From contig NZ_CP029191.1 in assembly GCF_008642335.1 (NCBI RefSeq), forward strand, positions 6,944,001-7,008,000: 64,000 bases of DNA. The letters run 5' to 3'. The notes beneath the pieces are model-generated. The model was given only the letters and a program-made list of their open reading frames with translations. It did no database searches and was not told the DNA's origin. Every line of letters starts with the position of its first letter. The stretch's first letter is position 1. Shown here in pieces: positions 47,327 to 56,413 of the stretch. This DNA comes from Streptomyces venezuelae. GTDB taxonomy: Bacteria; Actinomycetota; Actinomycetes; Streptomycetales; Streptomycetaceae. The position numbers were made by a program, and so were the translations under genes.

Positions 47327-48184
47327 GTGATGGCATCCGAGAACACTCCGAAGCTGCTCGCGATCAGCGACCTGCATGTGGCGTACGCGGAGAACAGGAC
47401 GTACGTCGAGACGATACGGCCGCAGTCGGACGGGGACTGGCTGATCGTGGCGGGCGACGTCGCCGAGCGCATGGCCGACATCGAGTGGGCGCTGCGCACG
47501 CTCGCCGGGCGCTTCGCCAAGGTGGTGTGGTCGCCGGGCAACCACGAACTGTGGACGCCGAAGGACGACCCGGTCCAGCTGCGCGGAGAGGAGCGGTACC
47601 AGCACATCGTCGCGTTCTGCCGCGGGTTGGGCATCGCGACGCCCGAGGACCCCTACCCCGTGTGGGACGGCCCCGGCGGCCCCGTCGTGGTCGCCCCGCT
47701 CTTCCTCCTCTACGACTACACCTTCCGGCCCGAGGGCACGCACACGAAGGAGCAGGCGCTGGAGGTCGCCCACGAGGCGGGCGTCGTCTGCACGGACGAG
47801 TACTTCCTGCACCCCGATCCGTACGCGACCCGCGACGACTGGTCCCGCGCCCGCGTCAAGCACACCGAGGAACTCCTCGCCGCGCGCCCCGCGGGTCTGC
47901 CGACCGTCCTCATCAACCACTGGCCGCTGCTGCGCGAACCCACCCGCATCCTGCGCTACCCCGAGTTCGCCCTCTGGTGCGGCACCGAACGCTCCGCCGA
48001 CTGGCACGTGAAGTACGAGGCGGCCGCGGTCGTCTACGGCCACCTGCACATCCCGCGCACCACCGTGCACGACGGCGTGCCGCACATCGAGGCGTCCGTC
48101 GGCTATCCCCGCGAGTGGCGCAGGGACTTCCACCCCGACCCGCATCTGCGACAGGTTCTTCCGGTGCCGCCGGCGAAGGACTGA
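47327..48184 (+). CDS. Metallophosphoesterase
   Basis: A 285-residue calcineurin-like phosphoesterase. All five motifs are visible: AISDLHVAY, VAGDVAE, SPGNHELW, LINHWPLL and VYGHLHIPR, giving the two-metal site. Related streptomycete proteins sit next to 4'-phosphopantetheinyl transferase genes, but here none is adjacent. GTG at 47327 or ATG at 47330 is the start; the ribosome-binding site is weak. Cytoplasmic; substrate unknown. Confidence 0.85.
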   Translation: MMASENTPKLLAISDLHVAYAENRTYVETIRPQSDGDWLIVAGDVAERMADIEWALRTLAGRFAKVVWSPGNHELWTPKDDPVQLRGEERYQHIVAFCRGLGIATPEDPYPVWDGPGGPVVVAPLFLLYDYTFRPEGTHTKEQALEVAHEAGVVCTDEYFLHPDPYATRDDWSRARVKHTEELLAARPAGLPTVLINHWPLLREPTRILRYPEFALWCGTERSADWHVKYEAAAVVYGHLHIPRTTVHDGVPHIEASVGYPREWRRDFHPDPHLRQVLPVPPAKD

Positions 48185-48202
48185 GAGCCCGTCCTTTGAT
48201 CG

Positions 48203-50161
48203 TCAGGGCTGTGCGGGCAGTGGTCTGCGGGCGAGGAGTTCGGCCAGGCCCTGGCGGGTGGCCGCCAGGACGACACGGTCCTCGGGGTGCAACACGTAGT
48301 CCGGGTCGAGCTCCCACTCCAGGCCCGAGGAGAGGCCCGATTCCTGGTCCGACGCGCGTTCCAGTGCGACGACGCGCCACGCGCCCGGCCGGAACACCTC
48401 GGAGATCTTGCGGCCCGTCAGCTGCGGCTGGAGCGAGACGTCGAGCGCCGCGAAGAGCAGCACCGAGCGCTCGACGGGCAGCGCGCCCAGGATCTGGCGG
48501 CCCATCATCGCTCCGGCGAAGGCGGGCGCGGCCAGCGCCGACACGCTGCGGCTGCGGGTGAGGGCGCCGGGGTGCGCGGCGCGCAGGGTGCGGTAGACGG
48601 CGGTCGCGAACTCGTCGTCGTACAGGCGCAGCGCCACCCGCAGGTCGGGCTTCACCGACCGTGCGTACAGGGCCGCTTCGAGGTTTATCGTGTCCGCGCT
48701 GGTCAGCGCGAGGAGCGCGTGTGCGCGGTGCACCTTCGCCGCCTCGAGGACGCCTTCCTCCGTCACGTCACCGATCACGGTGGGCACGCGCAGCCGCCGC
48801 GCCAGGGAGATGCCGCGGGCCTCCGGGTCGGCCTCCACGCACACCACGGGGATGTCCAGCTCGCGGAGCCGGGCGAGGACTCGCGTACCGATCTTGCCGA
48901 GGCCGAGCAGGACGACGTGGCCCGAGAGGCCGCGCGGCGGGCGGCGCAGCGAGGACGCGGTGCGGAAGGTGCCGAGGGCCTCCAGGACGGCGGCGAAGAG
49001 GATGGGCAGGAGCAGCAGTCCGACCAGACCCGCGAGGAGCTGGAGGATCTGGCGGCTCATCGGGCCTTCGGTCGCCGGATCGTTTATCGAGAACAGGTCG
49101 AGGAGCGTCAGATACGTGGCGTGCAGCGGCGTGGTGTCCTCGGTGGTGACGATCGACGCGATGGCCATGCCGACGACGGCCGCCGCGAACCCCGCCACCG
49201 ACCAGCGAAGGCGACGCGAGAACAGCTCGCGCAGCGGCACGCCGCGCCCCGCGAGGAACCCGGGCGGCGGTGCGGACCCCGAGTACGAGACCGTCTCGAG
49301 GACCAGCGCGCCCCGGCCGGGAGCGGCGGCGACGGCGTCGTCGTCCGGCAGCAGCCGGGGCCCCGCGCCGGCGCCCGCGTCGTCCGAACCCTCCGCGCCC
49401 GCCGGGTCGTTGGCGGTGGACGAGAGCAGCGCGAGGGTGGCGAGGCCGCGCGGCGCCACCTGGCCCGGCGCCGGGGGAGTGCGCTCCACGGCGCGGAGCA
49501 GCAGCCCGTCGGCGTGCACGACCTTGCTGGTTCCCGCGACCGCGGTGGCCGCGAGGGCGGGCGCCGCGGTGTCGGCGTCGGACAGGACGGTGACGCTGGC
49601 GTCCGTCGTCGCCAGGCCCGCCACCGCCGCGGCCTGGTCGAGCAGCTCCTCCACGTGCTGGCCGAGCTTGCGGTTGTACAGCCGCATCACCAGGCGGAGA
49701 CGGGGGTTGAGGCGCCGCGCGGCGAGCGCCGCACGGATGTTGGTCTCGTCGTCGTCATGCATGAGGGCGAGCGCGGCGGCCTGCGGGACGCCCGCGTCGA
49801 CGAGGACGTCATCGGTGAGCTCGGGGGCCTCCACGGTCCGGGGCAGGTCGGCGGCGGCGCCTTCGCCGGCGCCGTGCCCGTTCCCGTGCGGGGAGCCGTT
49901 CCCGTTCCCGATTCCGCTTCCGGTGGTGCGTGACACCGCGGCGGTGATACGGCCGATCAGTGCGGTCGTCAGGGCCCGGCCCGTCGGCCGGCTCGGCTCG
50001 CCGCCCCCGGACGGCACGACGAGGACGACCTGTTCGCCGTAGACACCGCGGAGTTCGGCGGCGAGCCGGTGGGCCAGGACGTTGTCACCGCCGCACACGA
50101 CCATGTGGCCGGGGGCGGGCGGCGCAGGACGCTGTGGAGGGAACGAAGATGCGTACGACAC
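48203..50161 (-). CDS. TrkA-N/RCK-type NAD-binding membrane protein (potassium-channel-like)
   Basis: A large protein with two Rossmann-like RCK halves. The first begins MVVCGGDNVLAHRLAAELRG, and the second VVLLGLGKIGTRVLARL. Between them lie two hydrophobic helices (WSVAGFAAAVVGMAIASIV and ILQLLAGLVGLLLLPILF) enclosing a loop without an obvious potassium filter. TrkA-C-like sequence follows. A Gly/Asn-rich linker (TGSGIGNGNGSPHGNGHG) interrupts the first domain. GTG at 50161 or ATG at 50104 is the start; neither has a good ribosome-binding site. Likely senses NAD or ions and gates or regulates potassium flux. Convergent with the phosphoesterase gene. Confidence 0.75.
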   Translation of the reverse strand: MSYASSFPPQRPAPPAPGHMVVCGGDNVLAHRLAAELRGVYGEQVVLVVPSGGGEPSRPTGRALTTALIGRITAAVSRTTGSGIGNGNGSPHGNGHGAGEGAAADLPRTVEAPELTDDVLVDAGVPQAAALALMHDDDETNIRAALAARRLNPRLRLVMRLYNRKLGQHVEELLDQAAAVAGLATTDASVTVLSDADTAAPALAATAVAGTSKVVHADGLLLRAVERTPPAPGQVAPRGLATLALLSSTANDPAGAEGSDDAGAGAGPRLLPDDDAVAAAPGRGALVLETVSYSGSAPPPGFLAGRGVPLRELFSRRLRWSVAGFAAAVVGMAIASIVTTEDTTPLHATYLTLLDLFSINDPATEGPMSRQILQLLAGLVGLLLLPILFAAVLEALGTFRTASSLRRPPRGLSGHVVLLGLGKIGTRVLARLRELDIPVVCVEADPEARGISLARRLRVPTVIGDVTEEGVLEAAKVHRAHALLALTSADTINLEAALYARSVKPDLRVALRLYDDEFATAVYRTLRAAHPGALTRSRSVSALAAPAFAGAMMGRQILGALPVERSVLLFAALDVSLQPQLTGRKISEVFRPGAWRVVALERASDQESGLSSGLEWELDPDYVLHPEDRVVLAATRQGLAELLARRPLPAQP

Positions 50162-50228
50162 AGACAGAAGAGTGCCGCACCGGGCCCGACGGTTCCTGGA
50201 GGCGTGGAGGGGGCACGGCACGGCAATA

Positions 50229-50248
50229 CTGACTGATCCATCAGTCAG
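50229..50248. promoter_or_regulatory. TetR-type palindromic operator
   Basis: CTGACTGATCCATCAGTCAG has perfect 9-base arms around CC. It lies between the TrkA-like gene (minus) and the XRE-TetR gene (plus), about 100 bases before the latter. Shape and length suit a TetR dimer. Confidence 0.65.
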
Positions 50249-50310
50249 AAGCACAATTCGTGCCCGGAGGCCTTACGGAGGAGGTGTTTTCATGACGGCT
50301 CTCGCCAGTG

Positions 50311-50341
50311 CGTTGCGGTTGTCGCAACGTGCGGGTAGGGT
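50311..50341 (+). promoter_or_regulatory. Leaderless promoter of the XRE-TetR gene with CGTTGCG-N5-CGCAACG operator
   Basis: TTGCGG at 50313-50318, a 17-base spacer and TAGGGT at 50336-50341; the ATG at 50350 begins eight bases later, so the message is probably leaderless. A perfect palindrome CGTTGCG-N5-CGCAACG at 50311-50329 overlaps the -35 box, a good site for XRE-type autorepression. Confidence 0.6.
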
Positions 50342-50349
50342 CGCCGACC

Positions 50350-51210
50350 ATGGAGTACGACCCCGAGGTGGCGGACCGCGTCCGCAAAGTCATCGCCGAT
50401 GCCGGAGTGACCCAGCGCGAATTCGCCCGCCGCATCGTCATGGACCCCTCCAAGCTGTCCCGGTCGCTCGGCGGCACCCGGCGCTTCACGGCGGCGGAGC
50501 TCGCCCGCATCGCGGACACCGGCGGGGTCGACGCGGGCTGGCTGCTCGGCGCCGCCGGTGTGCGTGCCGAGGCCGACCGGTCCGCGGAGCCCGCCGCGCG
50601 GCGCGAACGTGCCGTGGCGCCCGAGGGCGGCCGCCCCCTGCAGATCGTCCGCGAGACCGTCCGCCTCATCGCGGAACGCGGCTTCCACGCCGTCCGTGTC
50701 CAGGACATCGCCGCGGCCTGCGACACCAGCACCGCCGCCATCCACTACCACTTCCCGGGCCGCGACGACCTCCTCGAAGCCGCGGTGCGCTGGTGCATGG
50801 ACGAGGACACGGCGCGCCGCGCGGCCCGGGTCGCGGACGCCGCCGACACCGCCGACGAACTGCGTCAGCTCATCGAGCTGCAGATCCCCCGCACCCCGCA
50901 GCAGCGCTGGCAGTGGCTCGTCTGGCTCGACCTGTGGGCGGAGGCCGCCCGCTCCACCGCCATGGGCCGGCTGCACGCCGACTACTACCGGCAGTGGCGC
51001 ACCACCGTCGCCGACGTCATCCGCCGCGGCATCGCCGAAGGCGTCTTCCGGCTCGCCGACCCCGAAGCGGCCGCGCTGCGCCTGACCGCGCTGATCGACG
51101 GCCTCGCCACGCAGGTACTCGCCTCGGCACCGGACGCTCCGGGCGCGGGCCCGGACGACATGCACGAGTCCCTCATCGCCTACGTCGACGCGACGCTGAC
51201 CGCGCACTGA
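50350..51210 (+). CDS. Fused XRE-TetR transcriptional regulator
   Basis: A 286-residue protein with two DNA-binding domains. Residues 9-65 are an XRE-type helix-turn-helix (VTQREFARRIVMDPSKLSRSL and LARIADTGGVDAGWLLGA). Residues 96-143 are a TetR helix-turn-helix (GFHAVRVQDIAAACDTSTAAIHYHFP), followed by a TetR ligand-binding domain to the end. It starts the carnitine-degradation block 82 bases upstream of cdhC on the same strand and is the likely regulator. Two different palindromes upstream could serve the two domains. Start ATG at 50350 with a leaderless promoter. Confidence 0.88.
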   Translation: MEYDPEVADRVRKVIADAGVTQREFARRIVMDPSKLSRSLGGTRRFTAAELARIADTGGVDAGWLLGAAGVRAEADRSAEPAARRERAVAPEGGRPLQIVRETVRLIAERGFHAVRVQDIAAACDTSTAAIHYHFPGRDDLLEAAVRWCMDEDTARRAARVADAADTADELRQLIELQIPRTPQQRWQWLVWLDLWAEAARSTAMGRLHADYYRQWRTTVADVIRRGIAEGVFRLADPEAAALRLTALIDGLATQVLASAPDAPGAGPDDMHESLIAYVDATLTAH

Positions 51211-51292
51211 CACCTCGTACGCGCACAGCGCGCCCATACGAACCGTGAGAAAACGCCCCCCGTAACACCCGACCTCCGAGGGAGAGTTCCGC

Positions 51293-52189
51293 ATGCCCGT
51301 GAACGACAACGTCATCATCACCGCCGCCCTGACCGGCGCGGGCGACACCGTCCGCAAGAGCCCGCACGTGCCCGTCACCCCCGAGCAGATAGCCACCTCG
51401 GCGGTCGAGGCCGCCGACGCGGGCGCCGCCGTCGTCCACATCCACGTACGCAACCCCGAGACCGGCGAGCCCTCCCGCGACCCGCGCCTGTACCGCGAGG
51501 TCGTCGAGCGCATCAAGGAGACCGGTACCGACGTCGTCATCAACTTGACCGCCGGCATGGGCGGCGACCTCGTCATCGACCCGATCGTGCCGCTGCAGGA
51601 CCTCGGTGAGCTGCCCGGCACCGACCTCGTCGGCGGTCTGGACCGCCTCCCGCACGTCGAGGACCTGCTGCCGGACATCTGCACCCTGGACTGCGGCTCC
51701 CTCAACTTCGGCGACAACCTCTACATCTCCACGCCCGACATGCTCCGCCAGGGCGCCAAGCGCATCCAGGAGCTCGGCGTCCGCCCCGAGCTGGAGATCT
51801 TCGACACGGGCCAGCTGTGGTTCGCCAAGCAGCTCCTTGCCGAGGGGCTGCTCGACAACCCCACCGTCTTCCAGCTCTGCATGGGCATCCCGTGGGGTGC
51901 GCCCGCCGACCCGGGCGTCCTCCAGTCCATGGTCAACATGCTGCCCGAAGGCGCCCAGTGGGCCAGCTTCGCGCTCGGCCGCATGCAGATGCCGTGGGTC
52001 GCCCAGTCCATCCTGCTCGGCGGCCAGGTCCGCGTCGGCCTGGAGGACAACCTCTACCTCGGCAAGGGCAACAAGGCGACCAACGCGCAGCTCGTCGAGC
52101 GTGCCGTGCAGATCACGGAGAACCTTGGCTCGCGCGTCGCCACGCCGGACGAGGCCCGCCAGAAGCTTGGTCTCAAGCCCCGCGCCTGA
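51293..52189 (+). CDS. cdhC: Dehydrocarnitine cleavage enzyme (BKACE family)
   Basis: A 298-residue beta-keto acid cleavage enzyme (DUF849/BKACE). It has [11 protein letters not shown], the zinc-binding [17 protein letters not shown] (HxH), LTAGMGGD and [12 protein letters not shown]. The family condenses a beta-keto acid with acetyl-CoA. With the carnitine dehydrogenase and thioesterase genes that follow, the substrate is best read as 3-dehydrocarnitine, giving betainyl-CoA and acetoacetate. GGGAGAG lies upstream of the ATG. First gene of the catabolic operon. Confidence 0.87.
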   Translation: MPVNDNVIITAALTGAGDTVRKSPHVPVTPEQIATSAVEAADAGAAVVHIHVRNPETGEPSRDPRLYREVVERIKETGTDVVINLTAGMGGDLVIDPIVPLQDLGELPGTDLVGGLDRLPHVEDLLPDICTLDCGSLNFGDNLYISTPDMLRQGAKRIQELGVRPELEIFDTGQLWFAKQLLAEGLLDNPTVFQLCMGIPWGAPADPGVLQSMVNMLPEGAQWASFALGRMQMPWVAQSILLGGQVRVGLEDNLYLGKGNKATNAQLVERAVQITENLGSRVATPDEARQKLGLKPRA

Positions 52190-52220
52190 CAACGAAGCCC
52201 CCCCCACAGAGGACACCACC

Positions 52221-53186
52221 ATGAGCAGCAACGCCATTACACCCCCCGAAGAAGTCCGCCGCGTAGCCTGTGTCGGCGCCGGAGTCATCGGCGGCGGCTG
52301 GGTCGCCCACTTCCTGGCCCGCGGCTACGACGTCACCGCCTGGGACCCCGCCTCCGACGCCGAGCGGAAGCTGCGCCGCCTCGTCGAGGCCGCCTGGCCC
52401 GCCCTCACCCAGCTCGGGCTCGCCGACGGCGCCTCGCAGGACCGCCTCACCGTCACCGCCACCCTCGAAGAGGCCGTCGCCGACGCCGAGTTCGTGCAGG
52501 AGAGCGCGCCCGAGAAGCTGGAGCTCAAGCGCGACCTGCTCGCACGCCTCGACGCCGCCGCCCCCGCCGGTGTCGTCATCGCCTCCTCCACGTCCGGCTA
52601 CCCGATGACCGACATGCAGACCGAGGCGGCGACCCCGGGCCGCCTAGTCGTCGGGCACCCGTTCAACCCGCCGTACCTGATACCCCTCGTCGAGGTCGTC
52701 GGCGGCGAGCGGACCGACGCCGAAGCCGTGGCGTGGGCGTCGCGCTTCTACGAGGTCGCGGGCAAGTCCGTGATCACCATGAAGAGCGAAGTCCCCGGGT
52801 TCATCGCCAACCGCCTCCAGGAAGCCCTGTGGCGCGAGGCCCTGCACATGGTCGCCAACGGCGAGGCCACCGTGCGGGAGATCGACGACTCCATCACCGA
52901 GGGCCCCGGCCTGCGCTGGGCTTTCATGGGCCCGATGCTCACCTTCGCGCTCGCGGGCGGCGAGGGCGGCATGGCCCACATGCTCGACCACTTCGGCCCG
53001 TCCCTGAAGTCCCCGTGGACGCGGCTCGAAGCGCCCGAACTCGACAAGAAGCTGTACGACGCCGTGGTCGTCGGCTGCGACGACGCGGCGGACGGCCGCA
53101 CCATCGCGGACCTCGTCGCCGAGCGCGACCAGGGCGTCATCGACGTCCTGCGCGCCACGGGCCGCCTGAACGGAGGCACCAAGTGA
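52221..53186 (+). CDS. cdhA: L-carnitine dehydrogenase (3-hydroxyacyl-CoA dehydrogenase family)
   Basis: A 321-residue NAD-dependent enzyme. Rossmann motif CVGAGVIGGGWVAHFLARG, acidic AWDPASD, the catalytic Ser/His region ASSTSGYPMTDM and VVGHPFNPPYLIPLVEVVGG, then SEVPGFIANRLQEALWREAL. The DSITEGPGLRWAFMGP segment matches carnitine dehydrogenases rather than FadB. It oxidises L-carnitine to 3-dehydrocarnitine. Starts 31 bases after cdhC; its stop overlaps the thioesterase start (GTGA). Confidence 0.9.
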   Translation: MSSNAITPPEEVRRVACVGAGVIGGGWVAHFLARGYDVTAWDPASDAERKLRRLVEAAWPALTQLGLADGASQDRLTVTATLEEAVADAEFVQESAPEKLELKRDLLARLDAAAPAGVVIASSTSGYPMTDMQTEAATPGRLVVGHPFNPPYLIPLVEVVGGERTDAEAVAWASRFYEVAGKSVITMKSEVPGFIANRLQEALWREALHMVANGEATVREIDDSITEGPGLRWAFMGPMLTFALAGGEGGMAHMLDHFGPSLKSPWTRLEAPELDKKLYDAVVVGCDDAADGRTIADLVAERDQGVIDVLRATGRLNGGTK

Positions 53187-53674
53187 GCGAGTCGCTGCCC
53201 CTGGCCCGGCACCGGGTCCGTCCCGAGTGGATCGACTACAACGGCCACATGAGCGAGGCCTTCTACGTCCTCGTCTTCGGCTACGCCACGGACGCCATGA
53301 TGATCGAGACGGGCCTGCACGCCGGCTACCGCGAGTCCACCGGCTGCTCCCTCTACACGGTCGAGGCGCACGTGCGGTACCTGAACGACGTCTCCGAGGG
53401 CGCCCGCCTCGCCGTCCGGACCCGTCTGCTGGGCACGGACGCGAAGAAGGCACGCTTCACGCACGAGATGTACGTGGTGGAGGACGACGGCGACGAACCG
53501 GCCCCGGACGCGTCCCCCGTGGCCACGACGGAACTGCTCGCACTCCACGTCGACCAGAACGCGGGCCGAGCGGTGCCGTTCCCCGCGGAGATCCGCGCAC
53601 GCCTGGAAGCTCTCACGGAACCGGCCCCGGACTGGGCAGGCCGTTCCATCGCCGAGGTACCCCGGACGACCTAG
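53183..53674 (+). CDS. cdhB: Betainyl-CoA thioesterase (hotdog fold)
   Basis: A 163-residue 4-hydroxybenzoyl-CoA-thioesterase-type hotdog protein. The active-site motif is EWIDYNGHMSEAFY, followed by YTVEAHVRYLNDV. In carnitine operons this protein hydrolyses betainyl-CoA to glycine betaine. GTG start overlaps cdhA. It is the last gene; nine bases separate it from the convergent secreted-protein gene. Confidence 0.87.
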   Translation: MSESLPLARHRVRPEWIDYNGHMSEAFYVLVFGYATDAMMIETGLHAGYRESTGCSLYTVEAHVRYLNDVSEGARLAVRTRLLGTDAKKARFTHEMYVVEDDGDEPAPDASPVATTELLALHVDQNAGRAVPFPAEIRARLEALTEPAPDWAGRSIAEVPRTT

Positions 53675-53682
53675 CTTTGCGG

Positions 53683-54543
53683 TCAGCCGGTCGTCGGCTT
53701 GTACGCGTACACCGCCGTCGTCACCAGGCACGGCGCGGGCGGCACCACCTCGACGCGCAGGGTGCGGCGCGCGGCGTCGTAGTCGATGCCCTCGGTCTCG
53801 AACGAGCCCGAGCAGATGCTGCGCTGCGGGACGGCGAAGAGGCTCGCGACGCGGCCGGTCACCGGCTTCCCGTCGAGCTTCCGCTCCAGGTCGACCTGGA
53901 GCACCGGCCTGTCCTCGGGCCAGAGTTCCTTGGACGCGTCGTTGGAGGCGCACACCAGACGCGTGTCGGAGACGAAGTCGCAGCCCTGGATGTCGCGCAC
54001 CGGCTTGTCGAGCGTGATCTGCCCGGCCTGGGGGAGCGCGCCGCCGGCCGGCGGGGTCGAGGGGTTGAGGAGGGGCGCGGGGAACACCTGGAGGCGGTTC
54101 TGGTCGCCCCACTCGCCGGACACCAGCCACTGGTCGTCGGGGGAGACGGCCGCGAAGGAGTTGTTGAGCTTCTCGCCCGCGTCGAGCCGGTGCTCGTAGA
54201 GGTGCCGCTTGCCGTCCGGCGCGGTGACGGCGAACATCTTCGACCGCGCGTCGTCGCCGCCCTGGTAGGCGTCGAAGGTGTGGCCCTTCGCGATGTCGGG
54301 GTCGCCTATGTGCCCCCAGCCCTTGACGCGCAGGTCGAGGGGTATCGAGCCGAGACCTCTGTAGAGGAGGCTGCCGTCCGCGCGGCTCGCCAGTCCCTGA
54401 CTGCCGGTCAGGGAGTTGACGTGCGAGGTGCCCGACTCCTGCCAGCCACCGGGTGCCGCGGGCGCGGCCGAGGCGCCGCCGCCCGTCATCACCGCCAGTG
54501 CGACGGCGCCGAACAGGGCGGTTGATGCCTTCCAGACGGTCAT
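53683..54543 (-). CDS. Secreted protein of unknown function
   Basis: A 286-residue exported protein. Signal peptide LFGAVALAVMTGGGASAAPA with cleavage near residue 27. The mature part looks like a beta-propeller or lectin-type fold (repeated short beta-strand segments with DGSLLYRGL and VSPDDQWLVSGEWGDQNRL) and has a few Cys (GCDF, LVCAS, SICSG, APCL). No enzyme motif found. Divergent from the GH4 gene with 117 bases between them. Confidence 0.75.
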   Translation of the reverse strand: MTVWKASTALFGAVALAVMTGGGASAAPAAPGGWQESGTSHVNSLTGSQGLASRADGSLLYRGLGSIPLDLRVKGWGHIGDPDIAKGHTFDAYQGGDDARSKMFAVTAPDGKRHLYEHRLDAGEKLNNSFAAVSPDDQWLVSGEWGDQNRLQVFPAPLLNPSTPPAGGALPQAGQITLDKPVRDIQGCDFVSDTRLVCASNDASKELWPEDRPVLQVDLERKLDGKPVTGRVASLFAVPQRSICSGSFETEGIDYDAARRTLRVEVVPPAPCLVTTAVYAYKPTTG

Positions 54544-54660
54544 CTGACGCTACCTCCGTGGGGGTCGTACGCGGATACGTACGTGGGGTCGAGTCGCTGC
54601 CGCGTCATCGTACGTAACGTGAGCCCCGGTGATAACGGTCCAACGGAAGGCGGTTCGGAG

Positions 54661-56001
54661 ATGCAGCTGACAATCCTGGGAGGGGGCGGGTTCCGCGTGC
54701 CGCTCGTGTACGGGGCGCTCCTCGGCGACCGTGCCGAGGGCCGCGTCACCGACGTCGTCCTGCACGACCTGGACGCGGCGCGGCTCGGCGCCGTCACCCG
54801 CGTACTCGCCGAACAGGCCGCCGGTATCCGGGACGCGCCCACGGTCACCGCCACCACCGACCTCGACGAAGCCCTGCGCGGCGCCGACTTCGTGTTCTCC
54901 GCGATCCGTGTCGGCGGCCTGGAGGGGCGCGCCGCCGACGAGCGCGTCGCCCTCGCCGAGGGAGTCCTCGGCCAGGAGACGGTCGGCGCGGGCGGCATCG
55001 CGTACGGCCTGCGCACCGTGCCCGTCGCCGTCGACATCGCCCGCCGCGTCGCCCGGCTCGCCCCCGACGCGTGGGTCATCAACTTCACCAACCCGGCGGG
55101 CCTGGTCACCGAGGCCATGTCCCGGCACCTCGGCAACCGCGTCATCGGCATCTGCGACTCGCCCGTGGGCCTCGGCCGCAGGGTGGCCCGCGTGCTCGGC
55201 GGCAACCCGGACGAGGCGTTCATCGACTACGTCGGCCTCAACCACCTCGGCTGGCTGCGCGGCCTGCACCTCGGCGGCCGCGACGAACTGCCCCGCCTGC
55301 TCGCCGACCCGGCGCTCCTCGGCTCCTTCGAGGAGGGCAGGCTCTTCGGCACGGACTGGCTCCAGTCGCTCGGCGCGATCCCCAACGAATACCTGCACTA
55401 CTACTACTTCAACCGCGAGACCGTACGCGCCTACCAGGAGGCCGAGCAGACCCGCGGGGCCTTCCTCCGCGACCAACAGGCCCGGTTCTACGCGGAGATG
55501 GAACGCGCGGACGCCCCCGCCCTCAAGACCTGGGACTCCACACGCGCCGAGCGAGAGGCGACGTACATGGCGGAGAACAGGGACGCGGCCGGAGCGGGGG
55601 AGCGGGCCGAACAGGACCTGGAGTCCGGCGGGTACGAACAGGTCGCCCTCGCCCTCATGCGGGCCGTCGCACGCGACGAACGGGCGACCCTGATCCTCAA
55701 CGTCCGCAACGGCACGACCCTCGCCGCGCTCGACGCGGACGCCGTCATCGAGGTGCCGTGCTCCGTCGACGCCAACGGCGCCCACCCGATGTCGGTGTCC
55801 CCCCTCCCCGGACACGCCACGGGTCTGGTGTGTGCGGTCAAGGCGGTTGAGCGCGAGGTGCTCGCGGCGGCGGACAGCGGTGCGTCGGCCACGGCCGTCA
55901 AGGCGTTCGCGCTGCACCCGCTGGTCGACTCGGTGGCGGTGGCCCGCCGTCTGGTCGACGGCTACCGGGCGGTGCATCCCGGCCTCGCGTACCTGAGATG
56001 A
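54661..56001 (+). CDS. GH4 6-phospho-beta-glucosidase
   Basis: A 446-residue glycoside hydrolase family 4 enzyme, using NAD and a divalent metal. NAD motif LTILGGGGFRVPLVYGAL, then GADFVFSAIRVGG, INFTNPAGLVTEAM, metal-site ICDSPVGLGRR (Cys) and GLNHLGWLRGL (His), and EYLHYYYFN with the catalytic Tyr. It cleaves phosphorylated beta-glucosides in the cytoplasm. No PTS or ABC transporter gene is adjacent. GGAG is directly upstream of the ATG. The ferredoxin-like gene follows after seven bases. Confidence 0.9.
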   Translation: MQLTILGGGGFRVPLVYGALLGDRAEGRVTDVVLHDLDAARLGAVTRVLAEQAAGIRDAPTVTATTDLDEALRGADFVFSAIRVGGLEGRAADERVALAEGVLGQETVGAGGIAYGLRTVPVAVDIARRVARLAPDAWVINFTNPAGLVTEAMSRHLGNRVIGICDSPVGLGRRVARVLGGNPDEAFIDYVGLNHLGWLRGLHLGGRDELPRLLADPALLGSFEEGRLFGTDWLQSLGAIPNEYLHYYYFNRETVRAYQEAEQTRGAFLRDQQARFYAEMERADAPALKTWDSTRAEREATYMAENRDAAGAGERAEQDLESGGYEQVALALMRAVARDERATLILNVRNGTTLAALDADAVIEVPCSVDANGAHPMSVSPLPGHATGLVCAVKAVEREVLAAADSGASATAVKAFALHPLVDSVAVARRLVDGYRAVHPGLAYLR

Positions 56002-56008
56002 TCACCGT

Positions 56009-56398
56009 ATGAGTCCCGTCGTCTCCATCGGTGCCGCAGCCCGCCGCCCCTGCACGCTCGTCGTGTGCCGGGGCTGCTGCTGCGGCGACGCGCGCAAGAA
56101 CCCCGGCATCGACCACGCCTGGCAGCTGGAGCGGCTGCGCTCCGCGGCCGCGGCGTCGCGCGGCCGGTTCACGGTGCGCACGAGCGACTGCCTCGGCCCG
56201 TGCGGCCAGGCCAACCTGGTCGTGGTCCAGCCGTCGTACGAGGGACGCAGGCGGGGCGGCCGCGCGGCCTGGGTCGGCTTCGTCACGGACGACGAGTCGC
56301 TCGACGGGATACTCGCCTGGGCCGAGGCGGGCGGCCCTGGCCTTGCGGAACCGTCGGCGACGCTCGCGCTGCAGATGGTGGACCCGCGCGCGGTCTGA
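56009..56398 (+). CDS. Thioredoxin-like [2Fe-2S] ferredoxin domain protein
   Basis: A 129-residue thioredoxin-like ferredoxin. Cluster ligands appear in VVCRGCCCGD and later in SDCLGPCGQANLVVV; the CxxxxC pair and CLGPC spacing fit the NuoE-like/Shethna type. Starts seven bases after the GH4 gene, so it may be co-transcribed, though a functional link is not obvious. Many streptomycetes carry such a protein; its role is unknown. Confidence 0.8.
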   Translation: MSPVVSIGAAARRPCTLVVCRGCCCGDARKNPGIDHAWQLERLRSAAAASRGRFTVRTSDCLGPCGQANLVVVQPSYEGRRRGGRAAWVGFVTDDESLDGILAWAEAGGPGLAEPSATLALQMVDPRAV

Positions 56399-56413
56399 GG
56401 CAGGGCCTACCGG

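Noticed and set aside
50292..51248. 319-codon overlapping frame after a strong ribosome-binding site
   Set aside because: Arg/Pro/His-rich shadow of the XRE-TetR gene, with no domain. Only the ribosome-binding site itself is kept as an observation.
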